From contig NC_080075.1 in the NCBI RefSeq assembly GCF_949987535.1, positions 38,872,269 through 38,936,268 on the forward strand: a stretch of DNA of 64,000 nt, written 5' to 3'. This document shows, in pieces, positions 1 to 12,129 of the stretch. Position numbers and translations under genes: made by a program. This stretch comes from Balaenoptera acutorostrata. Lineage: Eukaryota > Chordata > Mammalia > Artiodactyla > Balaenopteridae. The stretch's first letter is position 1; each line of letters opens with the position of its first letter. The notes beneath the pieces are model-generated. The model was given only the letters and a program-made list of their open reading frames with translations, did not search any database and was not told where the DNA came from.

Positions 1-224
1 AAGATCCCACATGCCGCGGAGCAGCTGGGCCCGTGAGCCACAATTACTGAGCCTGCGCGTCTGGACACTGTGCTCCGCAACAAGAGAGGCCGCGATAGTG
101 AGAGGCCCGCGCACCGCGATGAAGAGTGGCCCCTGCTTGCCGCAACTAGAGCAAGCCCTCGCACAGAAACGAAGACCCAACACAGCCATAAATAAGTAAA
201 TAAAAATTAAAAAAAAAAAAAAAG
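1..224 (+). mobile_element. CHR-2-like SINE, 5' end cut by window
   Basis: Matches the body of the other long CHR-type SINEs in this window (GAGCAGCTGGGCCCGTGAGC, then GAAGACCCAACACAGCC) and ends in a poly(A) tail at about 210-224. The tRNA-like head is missing because the window starts inside the element. Confidence 0.88.
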
Positions 225-231
225 GTTGGGG

Positions 232-505
232 GTAGATTTTGACACATACAAGCACAGAGAACACCATGTGAAGATGAAGGCAGAGATCAGGGTAATATGT
301 CTACGTGCCAAGGAACACCAGAGACTGCCGGCAAACCACCAGAAGCTGGGGGAGCAGCATGAACAGATTTCTTCCTCACAGCCCTCAGAAGGCACCAACC
401 CTGCTGACACCTCTGTTTCCGACTTTTGGCCTCCAGAACAATCGATTTCTATAGCTTAAGTCGCTCTGTGGTACTTTGTTACGGCAGCCCTAGCAGACTA
501 ACACG
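232..505 (+). mobile_element. MaLR-type LTR fragment
   Basis: Resembles the 3' half of old mammalian MaLR LTRs: CCATGTGAAGATGAAGGCAG, then CTGCCGGCAAACCACCAGAA, then TGTGGTACTTTGTTACGGCA and a terminal AGCAGACTAACA. The family is recalled, not searched. The 5' end is missing where the SINE abuts it. No retroviral reading frame is present. Confidence 0.6.
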
Positions 506-1194
506 GGGGAGAACAGGGTGAGCTCAGTCCAGACATCCCGATGGAGATGCTCATTAGGCCGCTAGAAATAAGAGGCTGTTACTCAGTGGAGAGGTTTGTC
601 TCTGGAATATGAGCATCTGCTATTAATTACAGATAGAGCTTTGGCGACTCGTTCAATCTCTCTGTGCTTCTGAGGACGAGATAAAGTCATGGCTCCTAAA
701 TCTCTTTGAACATGTTGACGGTGCAATAAAAGCGCAAGCTGTGGATGTTATCTCTCCTCACATGCCTCCAACTGCACCTAGTGCATAGTAGGCACTCAAA
801 ACATTTGTTTAATTAAAAAAAAAAACCAAACAAACCCTGTGGTTCCTCCTTCTCTACAGCAGGAGAGAAGCACAGAGTGTGGTCTTCCTTGTTTGGGTCC
901 CAGGCCCACTCCTGTCCGGCCCTCTGGACGCTCCCATTGCCAGCACACTGCATGCCCTTGCTTGTGCCCCCAGTTCTGCTTGTGGATATTCCACCCATCA
1001 CTCCCAGGCCGAGCTCGAGTGTCTGTCCATGAAGCCTCCTCCTCTTCCGGAGGGCTCTGCCTCTGCAAAGGCACTTAGCAAGCCTTGCCATGTCTCTGGC
1101 TAGCTGTACAACTTTGTCTCCTGTGCTAACCCCTGCTGCTGCTCTTCTGAGAGCAGTTCAAAGAGATGTAGGAGCCATGACTTTATCTCGTGAT
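506..1194. other. Intergenic, mostly unique
   Basis: No exon seen. At about 690-815 a fragment ends GCATAGTAGGCACTCAAAAC, like the 3' end of an L2/MIR element on the plus strand, followed by an A-rich tail. The rest (820-1194) has no recognisable structure. Confidence 0.5.
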
Positions 1195-1199
1195 GTTCA

Positions 1200-1430
1200 T
1201 CTTTGTCAGAGGTCAGCAAACTTCGGCCCTTGGGCCAAATCCTGCCCACTGCCTGTTTGTGTGAATTTTATTGGAAAACGGCCGCATTCATTTATGTGTG
1301 TATTATCTATGGCTGCTGTCCTACTACAGTGACACAGAGACCATAAGGCCCTCAAAGTCTAAAATGTTTGCTCTTTGGCCTTTAACAGAAGCAGTTTACC
1401 AAACCTTGACCTTTGCAAACCATACAATGC
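1200..1430 (+). mobile_element. hAT-type MITE (MER1-group)
   Basis: GGTCAGCAAACTTCGGCCC, CTGCCTGTTTGTGTGAATTT and TCTATGGCTGCTGTCCTACT match a common non-autonomous hAT element recalled from mammalian genomes. A second relative lies at 57364-57530 in the opposite orientation. Confidence 0.5.
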
Positions 1431-1742
1431 TTAGAACAGGGTCTGACCATAGTTGAGACCAGGCCAGACTTGCTGTGCTCAGGGGCTTACACAGACTGGG
1501 ACGTCTGGAGAGGGGTCTGGAAAGTGAGTACAGTACAGAGGTGAGGGCAGGGATCCCAAGGACAAAGAGTGCGAGGTGGGGATGCGAGGGTCAGAGAGGG
1601 CGGAGGAGCCAGAAAAGCCCCGCAAGGATGGACATCTTCAGAGCGCTTAACACCTAGGAAGGCAAAGGGCCCCGTTTTACAGATGTGAAAACTGAAACAC
1701 AGAGGGGGGAAGTGATTCTTGTTTAAGGCAAGAGAGCATAGC

Positions 1743-1960
1743 ATGGAGGTTCAGAGTTTGGCTCTGTAACTGGACCACCTGAGTTTGAATCCTGGCTCCA
1801 TCATTGATAGCCTGTAACCTTGGGCAAGTTCCCAAACCTCTCTATGCCTCAGCTTTCTCATCTATTAGATGAGGGTAGTAATTGAGCTTATGTCATGCAA
1901 TGATAGGGATTAAAGGAGTCCATACATGTAAAGCACTTACAACAGTTCTAGGGAATTAAA
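1743..1960 (+). mobile_element. MIR SINE
   Basis: Nearly full-length MIR: a tRNA-like CTGAGTTTGAATCCTGGCTC, the core AACCTTGGGCAAGTTCCCAA, a CTCAGCTTTCTCATCTATTA segment and an end with TGTAAAGCACTTACAACAGT. Confidence 0.8.
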
Positions 1961-2359
1961 AAAAGAAGTCCACAAATGTTGGCTGTAGCTAACCTGAGAG
2001 TGGCAAGGCTAAAATCCAGGCCTCCACTTGGTGTGGGGTTTTAGGTTGGGCCATTAAGCAAACCTGGGCCATCTTAATGCTGAAGGCACGTTTTGTGGGA
2101 CCACCACCATTTCCTAACACCAAGCCTGTGGTCATGATGCTCAGCTATGTATTTACTGAGGACACTGTGCTCCAAGCTTGTGTGGCAATCGGGGGTCCCA
2201 GAGTCCCTATTGTCTCCTCTGTCTTTGCTTTTAATGTATGTTTGCTCCTCCTGGAAAGGAATCTTAACTGAACGAGGAGAGTCAGGATTACCACTTCCCG
2301 AGCACTCACACGAGCCAGACACCACTAAGTACCATGTACGCGGACTCTGCCCGAGCCCT

Positions 2360-2510
2360 TTGAGGTTTATCTTACCACCTCTGCTTTACAGAGGAGGGAG
2401 TCCAGACTCAGAGAGGCTAAGCAACCGCCCAAAGGTCACACAGCTGGCACGTGGCAGAGCTGGGATTGCAGGCCAGGCCCCTCTGACCCTTATAACCCCT
2501 TCAGCACACT
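2360..2510 (-). mobile_element. MIR SINE
   Basis: Reverse complement of MIR core: TTTACAGAGGAGGGAGTCCA, then AGGTCACACAGCTGGCACGT and GCAGAGCTGGGATTGCAGGC. Two short plus-strand MIR-like fragments follow at about 2580-2640 and 2740-2815. Confidence 0.75.
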
Positions 2511-2815
2511 CTCCCGTCACCCATCCTCACTCCTGGTGTCATCGAGTCCACCTGCAGGCTGCCGGCTGGAGGCTGAGCAGGCGTCCCAATCCAAGCTTCA
2601 CCTCTGTCACTTGCCTGACCTTGGACAAGCCACTTCACCCCTCTTCTTCCCCACGGGGGTATGGCTCCCTCCTGACACGCTGAGGCATTAGCCAGAGGGA
2701 CAAGAGAGGAAGATGTCCCAGTGGGGCCAGCAGTGAACCAGGAGCTGGAACTGCTCTTACAGGGCTGAAGTCTCTGTGTGACCTTGGGTCGGCTACTTCC
2801 CTTCTCAGGGACTCA

Positions 2816-3590
2816 GTTGGCTGGGTGGCAAAGGAAGGAGGCACACGCATGCCACATGCTTCGGGCCATGGTTCTTCTTGGCTGCAAGCTGGAAGCATGG
2901 GGGCCTCCGCCAGCACCTCTGGGCACGGAGCCCTAGGCCTTGGGATCTTACAGAATCGCTCAGGTGGGAGGAGAGCTGCTGCTCTAAGTCCCCCAGTGCC
3001 AGCCTTCCCGGCTGCTGGTGTGCAAGACCGGGAAGGCACACACACCGTCCCTGGAGCTGGGAATCCCCTTGTGGCAGGCTGGCTGCCCCAGCCCCACAGC
3101 CCGCCCCTGCTTCCCTCCCTCCCTCCCTCCCTCCCCGCAGGCGGGGAAGCCAAGCTGCCAGCTGCTAGCAAGGCCTATTGTTCAGCAGTGACAAGAAATG
3201 GCTGCAGGGGCCCAGACCCAGGAAGGGCTGGAGACAGAAAGGGGGAGGGGCGGGCCGAGCTGGGGAAATGTCTTCGAGGGAGCTTGGCCCCGCTGCCTGG
3301 AGAAGCCGGAGCACAAACACCCCCAGCAGACTTTTTCACACTTGTCTTCCCGGGATGTTATCCCTGGAGGACGTGCGTGTCACTGTTTTTGTGTGTTAGT
3401 GTTACCGCGTCAGGCTGCCTCTAGAAAAGGATTTATGGTCACTTGTCTCCCAGCTGAGTGCTGAAAACAGTGCCAGGTGGCCAAGTGCTTTGAAAATGGT
3501 GTTGTTCGAAGTCAGTCCAATCCACGCGCTCATGGGAAATACCGCCTTCTTGGGCCTGGAGACATTCCAGGGATCCTGGACATTTGTGTA
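2816..3590. other. Intergenic, unique, G+C-rich with (CCCT)n
   Basis: Moderately G+C-rich with several open frames but no convincing coding sequence. A (CCCT)n run lies at 3111-3136, and a GC-box-like GGGAGGGGCGGGCC near 3241. CpG density is far lower than in the island at 14.3 kb. Confidence 0.5.
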
Positions 3591-3599
3591 TAGCTTAAT

Positions 3600-3760
3600 G
3601 GTGTAGGAAGCATTTCACATACATTCGTGCTGTTTGATTCTCAGGACGACTCTGGAGGGGGTGGCGATGGAGGGAGGCTGAGCTTGCTTGGGGAAACTGA
3701 GGCACACAGAGGGGCAGGGCTGCAGACCCAGGCTCTGGACTCCTACATTTATTACCTTCT
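3600..3760 (-). mobile_element. MIR fragment, diverged
   Basis: A weak antisense MIR match: GATTCTCAGGACGACTCTGG and GGGGAAACTGAGGCACACAG with a following CAGACCCAGGCTCTGGACTC. Confidence 0.45.
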
Positions 3761-4075
3761 GGTGCTTCAGAGCTTAAAGAAACTGGCCAGAAACTTAGTT
3801 ATGAAAAATAATGGTCAACAGCCAGCCATGGAGCTAGAAGTTACAACCCTTGGAGCTTTGTAACAGATTCATTGGGAACTGAAGTTATTCAGAGCTTCTG
3901 TTCTGTCCTTTCTAGTGCAATAGCAGGGCCCTGAGCTGGGGAGAGCTTAGGAAAAATGAGGTTGTAGGGCAGGACTGGTCGGAGAAGGAGGTGGGAGTTT
4001 AAGTTCAATAGGAAGTTGCTGGAGGGCCAGGAAGTGGCCTGATTCATGTTTAGAATGAATTTGAAATTTGAAATT

Positions 4076-5397
4076 AAAAACGTGAAACCATTCACATTAG
4101 CACTATATACTTAGGTATGAATCTAACAAAATATGTACAAAACTGATATGAGGAAAACTACAAAGCACTGATGAAACAAATCACAGAAGAGCTAAATAAA
4201 TGGAGAGATATTCCATGTTCATGGAGAGGAAGAGTCAATATTGTTTAGAGGTCAGCTCTTCCCAACTTGACCTATAGATTCAACACAGTCCCAGTCAAAA
4301 TCCCAGCAACTTAGTTTGTGGACATTGACAAACTGATCCTAGAGTTTACATAGAGAGGCAAAAGACCCAGAACAGCCAACACAATATTAAAGGAGAAAAA
4401 CAAAGTTGGAGGACTAACTACCCAACTTCCAGACTTACTATAAAGCTACAGCAATCAAGACAGAAAGCACAGTATAGGAAAAAGAATAAACAAATACATA
4501 AACAGAATAGAATAGAGTGCCCAGAAGTAGACACACACAAATACAGTCAACTAATCTTTGACAAAGGAGCAAAGGCAATTCAGTGGAGACAGGATAGTAT
4601 TTTCAACAAATGGTGCTGGAACAACTGGCCATTCACATACACACGCACACACACTAAAAGAATCTAGACAAAGGCCTTATACTCTTCATCAAAATTAACT
4701 CAAAAGAGATCGTAGACTTGCATGTAACATGCGAAACTGTTTAAAACTTCTACAAGATAACACAGGAGATAATCTAGGTGATCTTGGTTTTGGTGATGAC
4801 TTTTTAGATAAAACACCAAGAGTATGACCCATGAAAATTATAAATTGGACCTTATTAAAACTTAACATCTCTGCTCTGCGAAAGACACTATTAGGAGAAT
4901 GAAAAGAAGCCACAGACTGGGAGAAAATCTTAGCAAAACAAAGTAAACAGTCCAAGTCCAATTAAAAACGAGCAAAAGATCTGAACAGACACCTCACCAA
5001 AGAAGATATACAGATAACAAGTAAGCATATGAAAAGATGGTCAACATCATATGTAATTAGGGAATTGTAAATTAAAACAATAATGAGATACCACCACACA
5101 CCCCAAAACACTGACAACACCAAATGTTGGTGAAGATGAGGAGCAACAGGAACTCTCATTCATTCTTGGTGAGAACGCAAAACGGTACACTTTGGAAGAC
5201 AGTTTGGCAGTTTCTTACAAAGCTAAGAATACTCTTACCATATGATCCAGCAATCATGCTCATAGATATTTATCCAAACAAGTTGAAATATAATGTCCAC
5301 ACAAAAATTCGGCACACAAATATTTATAGCAGCTTGATTCATAACTGCCAGAAACTGGAAGCAACCAAGATGTCCTTCAATAGGTGAATGGATAAAC
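4076..5397 (+). mobile_element. L1 LINE fragment, end of ORF2
   Basis: Sense-strand L1 ORF2 remains: CAACACAGTCCCAGTCAAAA, TTGACAAAGGAGCAAAGGCA, then GATGTCCTTCAATAGGTGAA. It has many frameshifts and stops and lacks the 5' end and the 3' UTR, so it is dead. It was presumably 5' truncated when it inserted. Confidence 0.85.
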
Positions 5398-5479
5398 AAA
5401 TGCCGAAAAGCTCAGCCTCTCTGTACATCAGTGCCGAATCAACTCTCTGAGACAGAGTTTTGGGTGAAGCACCCCAAGC

Positions 5480-5850
5480 TCTGGTCTGCCTCAGGACCTT
5501 TGCATTTACTGTTCCCTTCCCCTCTATCTTTGTATTTCATTGAACCCTATGAAATGACTATTTTTGTAGATTAAAAAAAGGTTAAATATCAGGATTCCTA
5601 ATATATCCTATTCCTTCTCATCCTCCAAATCTCAGCTCAGATGCCACCTCCTCAGAGTGGCGCTCCCTGACCATCCCACTCCCAAGTAGGCATATCACTC
5701 TGTTTTATTTTCTCGGTAGCATTTACTACCATGTGAGGTTATCTCATTTATTGTTTGCTCTCTTCTTCTTCTTCTTTTTCTTCTTCTTTTTTTCTCTCCT
5801 GTAGTATATAAACCTCCTGACAGTAGGGAACTTTTCTTGGTCAATAAGCT
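5480..5850 (+). mobile_element. L2 LINE 3' end with (TTC)n insertion
   Basis: L2-like text: AGGACCTTTGCATTTACTGT, then CAGATGCCACCTCCTCAGAG, CCTGACCATCCCACTCCCAA and AACCTCCTGACAGTAGGGAA. A pyrimidine TTC microsatellite has grown inside it at about 5760-5800. Confidence 0.65.
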
Positions 5851-6159
5851 TCTCAGAGAACAGATGGTCTGGGGACCCCAGATAATTGTACCACCCTAGG
5901 GAGGGGGAAGCTACCCCACTGCCCCTGAAATTTGACTGATGTCATATTTCCAGCCAGCTCTCTGGTTGGGAACAGAGCCTGATTTACCTGACAGAACAAT
6001 AGGGAAACATGATATTTTCCCCTTATGTGTTGAGGGCCAAGTTCAAAGCCTCCTCCGTTGGTATAGTGGAACAGCAACATGGGCTGGAGGCAGAGAGGAC
6101 TGGGTGGGAACCAGCTTTGCCCCAGCTACCACCTCCTCCAGCCTGTCCCCCCATAACAA

Positions 6160-6440
6160 TAGAATAGCTTTCCTTACACTTACTGTGTTCCCTCAGCTCC
6201 TACTCTGATGCACAACCTTTAGTGGCTCCCTATTGCCATGAGGAAATATGCAAACCCCTTTTCAGGCTTTCCGAGGCCCTGCTTTCTCGCATCCCACTGA
6301 CTCTTCCAAAAGTCCCCTGCCTAGGACGCCCTCTTCCCCTCCCTACCTCCCAGGCCCTTCCCATCCTCTGGAGTTCAGGCACACCTCCTCTGGGAACTTT
6401 CCCTGACTGCCTGCGCTCACAGGCTCCTGTGGGCGCCCCC
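6160..6440 (+). mobile_element. L2 LINE 3' fragment
   Basis: A diverged L2 copy: TTTAGTGGCTCCCTATTGCC, TTTCAGGCTTTCCGAGGCCC and GGAACTTTCCCTGACTGCCT in the usual order. Confidence 0.6.
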
Positions 6441-7885
6441 CCCCAACCCCCCGCCATTAGTTTGCTCAGCTCATGGGGTTTTGAGGATTGCTGGGGCCTG
6501 TTTCAGAGCTCGGGCTCCAGAAGAACAGGGACTGAGTCCAGGGAGTGTGAGCGCCAGCTGGCTGCTGAGTGTGACTTGTTGGAAGGGGAAGGAGGGGAGA
6601 CTGAGGGGCCTCCCAGTGGGAGAGGACCTTTGTCTCCTCCTTGGTGGGTCCAGACCCCTAAGAGCACACCAGCTCAGGAAGCTGGGGCACAGCGCCCTGG
6701 AGAGGGGTCCATGCAGCCGTCCCTCGTTCCTCTCCCTCCCCCAGTGTGGAGCCAGCCGAGTTGACTCAAGTGGCAGGAAAAATGTCCCCCCACCCTTCCA
6801 AGCTGCTGCACATCTGTGCCCAGACAAAGCCAGCTATTAATCCTAGCTTTTGTGTGAGTGTTTGGGTGTTGAATTCCATTTGGATCTGCCAGCTTTTGGA
6901 AGGGGAGATTGGAGGGGATTTAGTGACAACAAAAGGAACCCACTGAGGGGAATGGGAGGGGGCCAGGGGAGCTAAGAAACCCAAGTGCATTCACTCTGAG
7001 CCTGGTGAGGGCTCCTGGGAGCCCAACTTCAGCCAGAGCCTAACAGGGCTCCCAAATTCCCAGGGTCTGAGTCACAAAAAGAGGCCACTCCCCAGGAGAA
7101 AAACACCAGCTTCACGGGCCTGCTGTCCACTCCAGATGCTGTCTGGGCCTCGGCCGCAGCCTGACAGGGCCTGTGCCCTGCCCTGGTACCGCCTCTTGCA
7201 GACTGGGGCAGCCCACTACCCAGGGAAGACCAGGATGGGGGGAGACAGGAAATAGGGAGCAGGCAGAAGGCTGAAGCACCAGGGACTGAGTCCAGATCAG
7301 GGAGAGCCTCAAAGTCACCAGGAGTCCCCAGCCAAGTCAACCACACAGCAATAAGGGCAGAGGGCCTGAGGCACTGGGCTGCCTAGTGGCCTGGATCTGG
7401 CTCTCCCGAGCAGTCCTTGGGCACCTGGTCCCAGCCAGACGCTCAACCTCCGGGGACTCCATTCCCCACAAACCCTAACTCTGGCTGAGGCATCAAACAC
7501 TCAGAATAGCCCAGGACAGGGTCATGGTGTGTGTGTGTGTGTGTCTTAGAATGTCCAGTAATTCTGAGGGGGAAGACCTGCCGCCCCAGGCAGGTGTTAT
7601 TTGACTAGTTTATGTAGCAGAAACTCTGCTCTCATTACTAGATTAATAAGCGGCCTGAGGTGTGAACTGAACCCCACCCCCCAATCTGCCCTTGCCCTTC
7701 CTGCTTTGTGAATTTCACTTTTTAAATGCGCTCCCCATCTGTGGCTGTTTGACCCCAAAGGCTCACCGAGCTGTGGAGCTGTTGGGTGACACAGTGAAGT
7801 ACAAGTTGTTTTAACTCTATGTGGTGCGGAGACATACCCCGAGCTTCCTCCGCATTTCTCTACCTTATCTGAGATGTCTCGTAAT
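6441..7885. other. Intergenic, unique
   Basis: No exon or repeat recognised apart from a short (TG)n run at 7527-7544. Moderately G+C-rich. Open frames on both strands lack matching splice sites and look random. Confidence 0.5.
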
Positions 7886-7887
7886 AT

Positions 7888-7965
7888 TCATTCATTCATT
7901 CATTCAGTAGTTGACTGAAGTATTGCTCTGCAGGCCAAGTTCTGCTTTAGCTGCTGGGCAGGAGA
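7888..7965 (-). mobile_element. L2 3' tail, antisense
   Basis: (ATTC)n at about 7888-7906 followed by a TTCTGCTTTAGCTGCTGGGC-type segment, the reverse complement of the L2 3' end. A second (ATTC)-like tract at 8097-8125 may be part of a similar copy. Confidence 0.45.
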
Positions 7966-8129
7966 TGCAAAATGTGGTTGCCTGCTACAACGAAGTTTCC
8001 AGGCTTAACGAACGATTTTCTAGTGGCTGTTAGCACATCCACAGATGTTTCAGTCTACCTTAATTAACTCTAGAAATAAAAGGGTGAACTTGAATCATTC
8101 GTTCATTCATTCCCTCACTCATTCAGGAG

Positions 8130-9044
8130 AGGTGAAGTCAGGCTGGCCCACCAGGTCCTCTGTACTAAAAACCCCAAATGTTCTCCCAACTCTTTCCTGG
8201 TCTTTGGGGAAGGGGATTTCACAGGTGCTCTAAAGGCTCTCTCCTCCCGGTACTGTTTCTGGTGGACCTGGTCTCCGGCAGCCCCCCTCCAGAGGCGAGT
8301 GGACAATAGGTGGGCCACTTGCTGCCTCCAGGACGATGGCCTCCTCTGGATCAGGGAGAGGGCGCAGCTCCTCCAACTCCGGGATGGAACCTTCTGGAAG
8401 CCAGAAAGCCACCCTGTTCCCAGTTTTGTCAGAGGGCACCTGCACTGTTGCTGAGGAGGCTCCCCGAGGCTGGGTGACAGACGCCGGCTGCTGCACTGAC
8501 TGGGGAACCCCGGGCCCGGCGACACTGCGCTCTGCACTGGGTCACGTCCACAGGAGCGTCCCGCCAGGTTGACAGTGAGGGGCTTGGAGGCACAGAGATG
8601 GTCATGGGGGTTGAGAGGATCGGTGACTGGAGGTGGTTTTTAATCCCTTTGTCCTACATTGTAAGGGATGGGGGTTAGGGGCGGCAAGATGAGTCCACAG
8701 GCCTTGGGCGGCACTGACGCATCCGCACGTGGACTGAGATAAATGGGGTTACTACTGTGGGGGTAAGGTCAAGACGGGCACCAGTCTGCAGGCATCTAAG
8801 GACGGAGCGTGGAGAAGGGCTGGGGTCGGGAGACCTCACCAAGTGTGGCTCGCGGGTTATCGGTCCTGGCGCAGAGACTAGGCAGGCCCTTCTGCATTCT
8901 GTAGCTCTGGGGCTTGGCTTCTCTCTCCAGTTTCCCTCCCAAGATGGTCACAGGACCTCAATGAGGGTCACGACCATCAGAGGCTCCCTGTGTGTATCTG
9001 CCCACCCCTGGGGCAGGAAGGGTCTGGCTGCCCAAATCAGTAAT
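8130..9044. other. Intergenic, unique
   Basis: Nothing recognisable. G+C is above the window average at 8250-8560. The open frames there have no exon context. Confidence 0.45.
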
Positions 9045-9047
9045 GAT

Positions 9048-9265
9048 CAAAAGTGCCATTTATTGAGTGCCACATGCCAGGTGACATGCTAAGCTCTTTA
9101 CGTTGCACTAGCTCAGTGAAGACTTGTAACCACCCATGAGGTCAGCACTATTATTATTCCCATTTTATAGCTGTGCACACCGAGGCTTAGAGAAGTTAAG
9201 GGCTTGACCCAAGATCAAATTGCTAAATGGAAGTGGAGCCAGGACTTCAAAACCTGGGCTCTACT
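9048..9265 (-). mobile_element. MIR SINE
   Basis: Antisense MIR, nearly complete: ATTTATTGAGTGCCACATGC, then ATTCCCATTTTATAGCTGTG and AGAGAAGTTAAGGGCTTGAC. Confidence 0.78.
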
Positions 9266-9539
9266 CTATTCTGATGGGGATCCCTAAGACCTCTGGATCT
9301 TCTACTTCCCCAGGGCCACCTCCCTCAGCCATTTCGCAGCCCAGCAATGTGGAAAAGGCCTGGAAGAGGAGGAAAAATCCAGTTTGAGCCTCTAGTTTGG
9401 CCTCTTGGTCAAAGGTGAGATGCAGTGAAGAAGATGAGTGGTCAGGAGATTATCTGGAGATTTTATTGCTCCAGGATGACCCCTCTCCTCTCAGAAGAAA
9501 ACAGATTAGCAAATTTTGCTCTTGAAAGTAAAATTTTAA

Positions 9540-10040
9540 AATGAAAAGGTTTTTTTTCCTTTTAACAAAAGCAAAGCCAGAAAATACAGAGACACAAAAA
9601 TAAAAATGTAAAATACCTTTCTATTACTCAGAGGTGATGACTGCTAAAACCTTGCATATATTTTTGTCAATATGCAAATATTTTGTCAGTATGCACTTTC
9701 TAAGTGCAGACACATATACACACATGCTTTTTCACACTGTATTTCTAACAGAGCAAAAATATTATTATTTGGAAACTGCTTATTTTTTTCACTCAGTAAT
9801 TTATCTAAACATCTTCCTAAGTAGGGACATATTTATTCACCCACTATATCATATTCAACAGCTGTGTGGCATTCTATTCTACGGCTGTACCGTAATTCAT
9901 TGAACTAATCTCCTAATGGTAAATATTTAGGAATTTCTACTTTGTTCCTGCTGTGATCAGCAGCTCGAGTTAAAATCTCAGTACATCCTTATGTAGAACC
10001 TTGAAGTGAAATTAATGAGTCAAAAGGTGTGTGTGTGTTG
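9540..10040 (-). mobile_element. Old L1 3' region fragment
   Basis: An AT-rich segment with the antisense L1M-type layout: a TTATTCACCCACTATATCAT block, TAATGGTAAATATTTAGGAA, then CCTTGAAGTGAAATTAATGA and a (TG) end. The subfamily cannot be told by eye. Confidence 0.5.
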
Positions 10041-10122
10041 CCCAAGAGCCCTCAGGAAAGGTTGTAGCCATTTATTCTCATAAACTGAGACCCCCGCCCC
10101 TGCCCCACCCCAGTGCCCACGA

Positions 10123-10154
10123 GCGCACGCGCACACACACACACACACACACAC
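10123..10154. repeat. Alternating purine-pyrimidine run, (CA)n
   Basis: Thirty-two bases of strict purine-pyrimidine alternation: GCGCACGCGC followed by CA repeats. It is a microsatellite with Z-DNA potential. Confidence 0.85.
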
Positions 10155-10386
10155 TGTTGCTATTCCTGGAATATTCTTTCATTTAAAAAAAAGGTTGACA
10201 ATTTGATACATGAAATACTATCTCATTATTGTTTTATTTAGCATTTCTTTCATTATTAATCGGGGTCAACAGTTTTCATGTGCCTATTAGCCACTTTTAT
10301 TTCTTCTCTCAGTTGCCCGTCCATGTCCTTTGTCCATTTTTCTATTGGATAGTCTTCTTTTAAGCACAGTTTTCTTTAGGTGAGTA

Positions 10387-10600
10387 GTTCTCAACCCTGG
10401 CATATTAGAATCACCCGGAGGACTTCAAACAAAGAAAGAAAAAGGAGAGGGAGGGAGGAGTGAGGAGGGAAGAATGACAAGGGAAGGAAGGAAGGGAAAA
10501 GGCCCCATCCCAGAGTAAATATTTGGTGGAGCCTGGGTTTCAATATTTTTTAAAGTGTTCTCGTGCTTCTAATTTGCAGCCATGGCTGAGACCCTTGTTA
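10387..10600 (+). mobile_element. hAT-Charlie MITE, interrupted by a purine-rich tract
   Basis: Begins AGTTCTCAACCCTGGCATAT and AGAATCACCCGGAGGACTTC and ends with ATTTGCAGCCATGGCTGAGA. This is the terminal inverted-repeat layout of Charlie-derived MITEs. The middle is an expanded A/G-rich tract at about 10430-10500. Confidence 0.5.
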
Positions 10601-11450
10601 TAAATTAGAGTTCTCCCACTGTCTGGCTCCAAATGCTTTCATCGCAGAATCTATTTTCATTTCTTTGACACCCAGTTTTCTCTTGTGAAAAAATTTGGGC
10701 AGCAGAACTGGGAAGCAACACAGCACCCCGTCCCAAATTCTATAAATCCCATCGAGGAGGCTGGAGTTTCAGGAAAGAGGGTGAGGCAGACACTGTGGTC
10801 AGGCTCTCTGCCAGGTGGATTGGAAAAAATTAAAAATGCTCACTCAGGCAATTAGACTTTCCCTGAAGACAGCCTGAGCCCTAAATGGAGGGGACAAAGC
10901 TGGTATTCTTCACAACACGTTTGCTTCTCTACTGCACCCACCTTCAGATGCACAGCAATCTTGCCCTCTCTGGGGCTTCAAGGTGTAGAGTTAAAGTCTA
11001 ATCTGAGGCATTTCATCTCCTTTCAGATGTCAGCAGGAGACAGGAGGAGTGCAGCCGAGGAATCAGGTCCTTCAGGAGGCAGCCATCCCCCTGGCGCCCC
11101 GGCCTGCCCTGGGGATGGGACGGATCCCCGGGCCGGTGCAGGGGCTGCCTCCACCACCTCTAGTCCTCTCAAGGGGGTTATGACATTCTCAAAACAAACT
11201 TGAGTACCGTTAAAACTCAAAGGCTCTGTCCCCTTCCCCCCACCATAGTGCAGGCCTCGCAGGTCCCACCTGGGGGACAGGATGGGATGAAAGGGTCTTT
11301 CTGGTGACTCAGGCAGGAAGGTCCCTGGAAACCCCCAGGCTGGCTTGGTGCCACTCCAGGTCGGGCACACGGAGCACAGCAAACGCGAGCCTTCCCGCCA
11401 CCGCGGCCGCCGCTGGGCCCGAAGGTGGTAGAACACGTGCCTCTGCTTGA
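10601..11450. other. Intergenic, unique
   Basis: No recognised repeat or exon. The minus-strand frame across 11023-11571 has neither splice sites nor recognisable domains. Confidence 0.45.
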
Positions 11451-11454
11451 ACCC

Positions 11455-11580
11455 TGGCCCACCTGGTGCCTGTGTGTGAACCCGAGCCTCTGTTTCTTCA
11501 TCTGTAAAATGGAGTTGGATGTTGATGTTCAGGGCTGCCGAGAGGACTAAAAAAAGCGGTATGTGGCACATTGCAGTCCT
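11455..11580 (+). mobile_element. MIR fragment
   Basis: CTGTTTCTTCATCTGTAAAA and GAGAGGACTAAAAAAAGCGG match the middle part of sense MIR. Confidence 0.55.
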
Positions 11581-11915
11581 CAGTACACGCCAGGCGCTCT
11601 CTGTGCCTGCCCCTCCACGCCCTTTCCCTACCCTCGCCTGTCAGAGCTGAGCGCTCCAGTCGAGCTCAGGAATCTCCATCCCCTTTTTCATCCCCACAGC
11701 CCCCACTTATTCCATTTCTTAGGGACACGGAAGGTGGCCCTGCCTACACGGTCTCTGGGCTCCCAGCGCTGAGCGGAGCTTACCCCAGAAGCTGCACCCC
11801 TCCGCCTGTGCCCAGGCCGCGCCCAACCTCCCTGCCTTCTCTCCTACCATCTCCTTGCGAACCCCACGCCTTTGCACTTTCCTACCCAGACTTAACTAAA
11901 ACACGTACTGTAAAC

Positions 11916-12085
11916 CTAATATTTATTGAGCACTTACTTTGTGCCAGGGACCAAGCTTCATCTCCATTACCTTATTAATTGTTCACAGGAAGGTTTTTGT
12001 TACCCCATTTTACAGATGAGGAAAGTCAGACTAGTTCTTCGTAAAATCACAGGGCATTAGGGAACAGAACTGGATTCTGATGCCA
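11916..12085 (-). mobile_element. MIR SINE
   Basis: Antisense MIR: TATTTATTGAGCACTTACTT, then CCCATTTTACAGATGAGGAA. Confidence 0.75.
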
Positions 12086-12129
12086 CCATGCTGTGTTTGG
12101 TATCATATACACTGACTGCCTATGTGCCT

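Noticed and set aside
2635..3424. Overlapping long frames on both strands
   Set aside because: Stop-poor G+C-rich DNA; frames on opposite strands are of similar length and none shows a motif.
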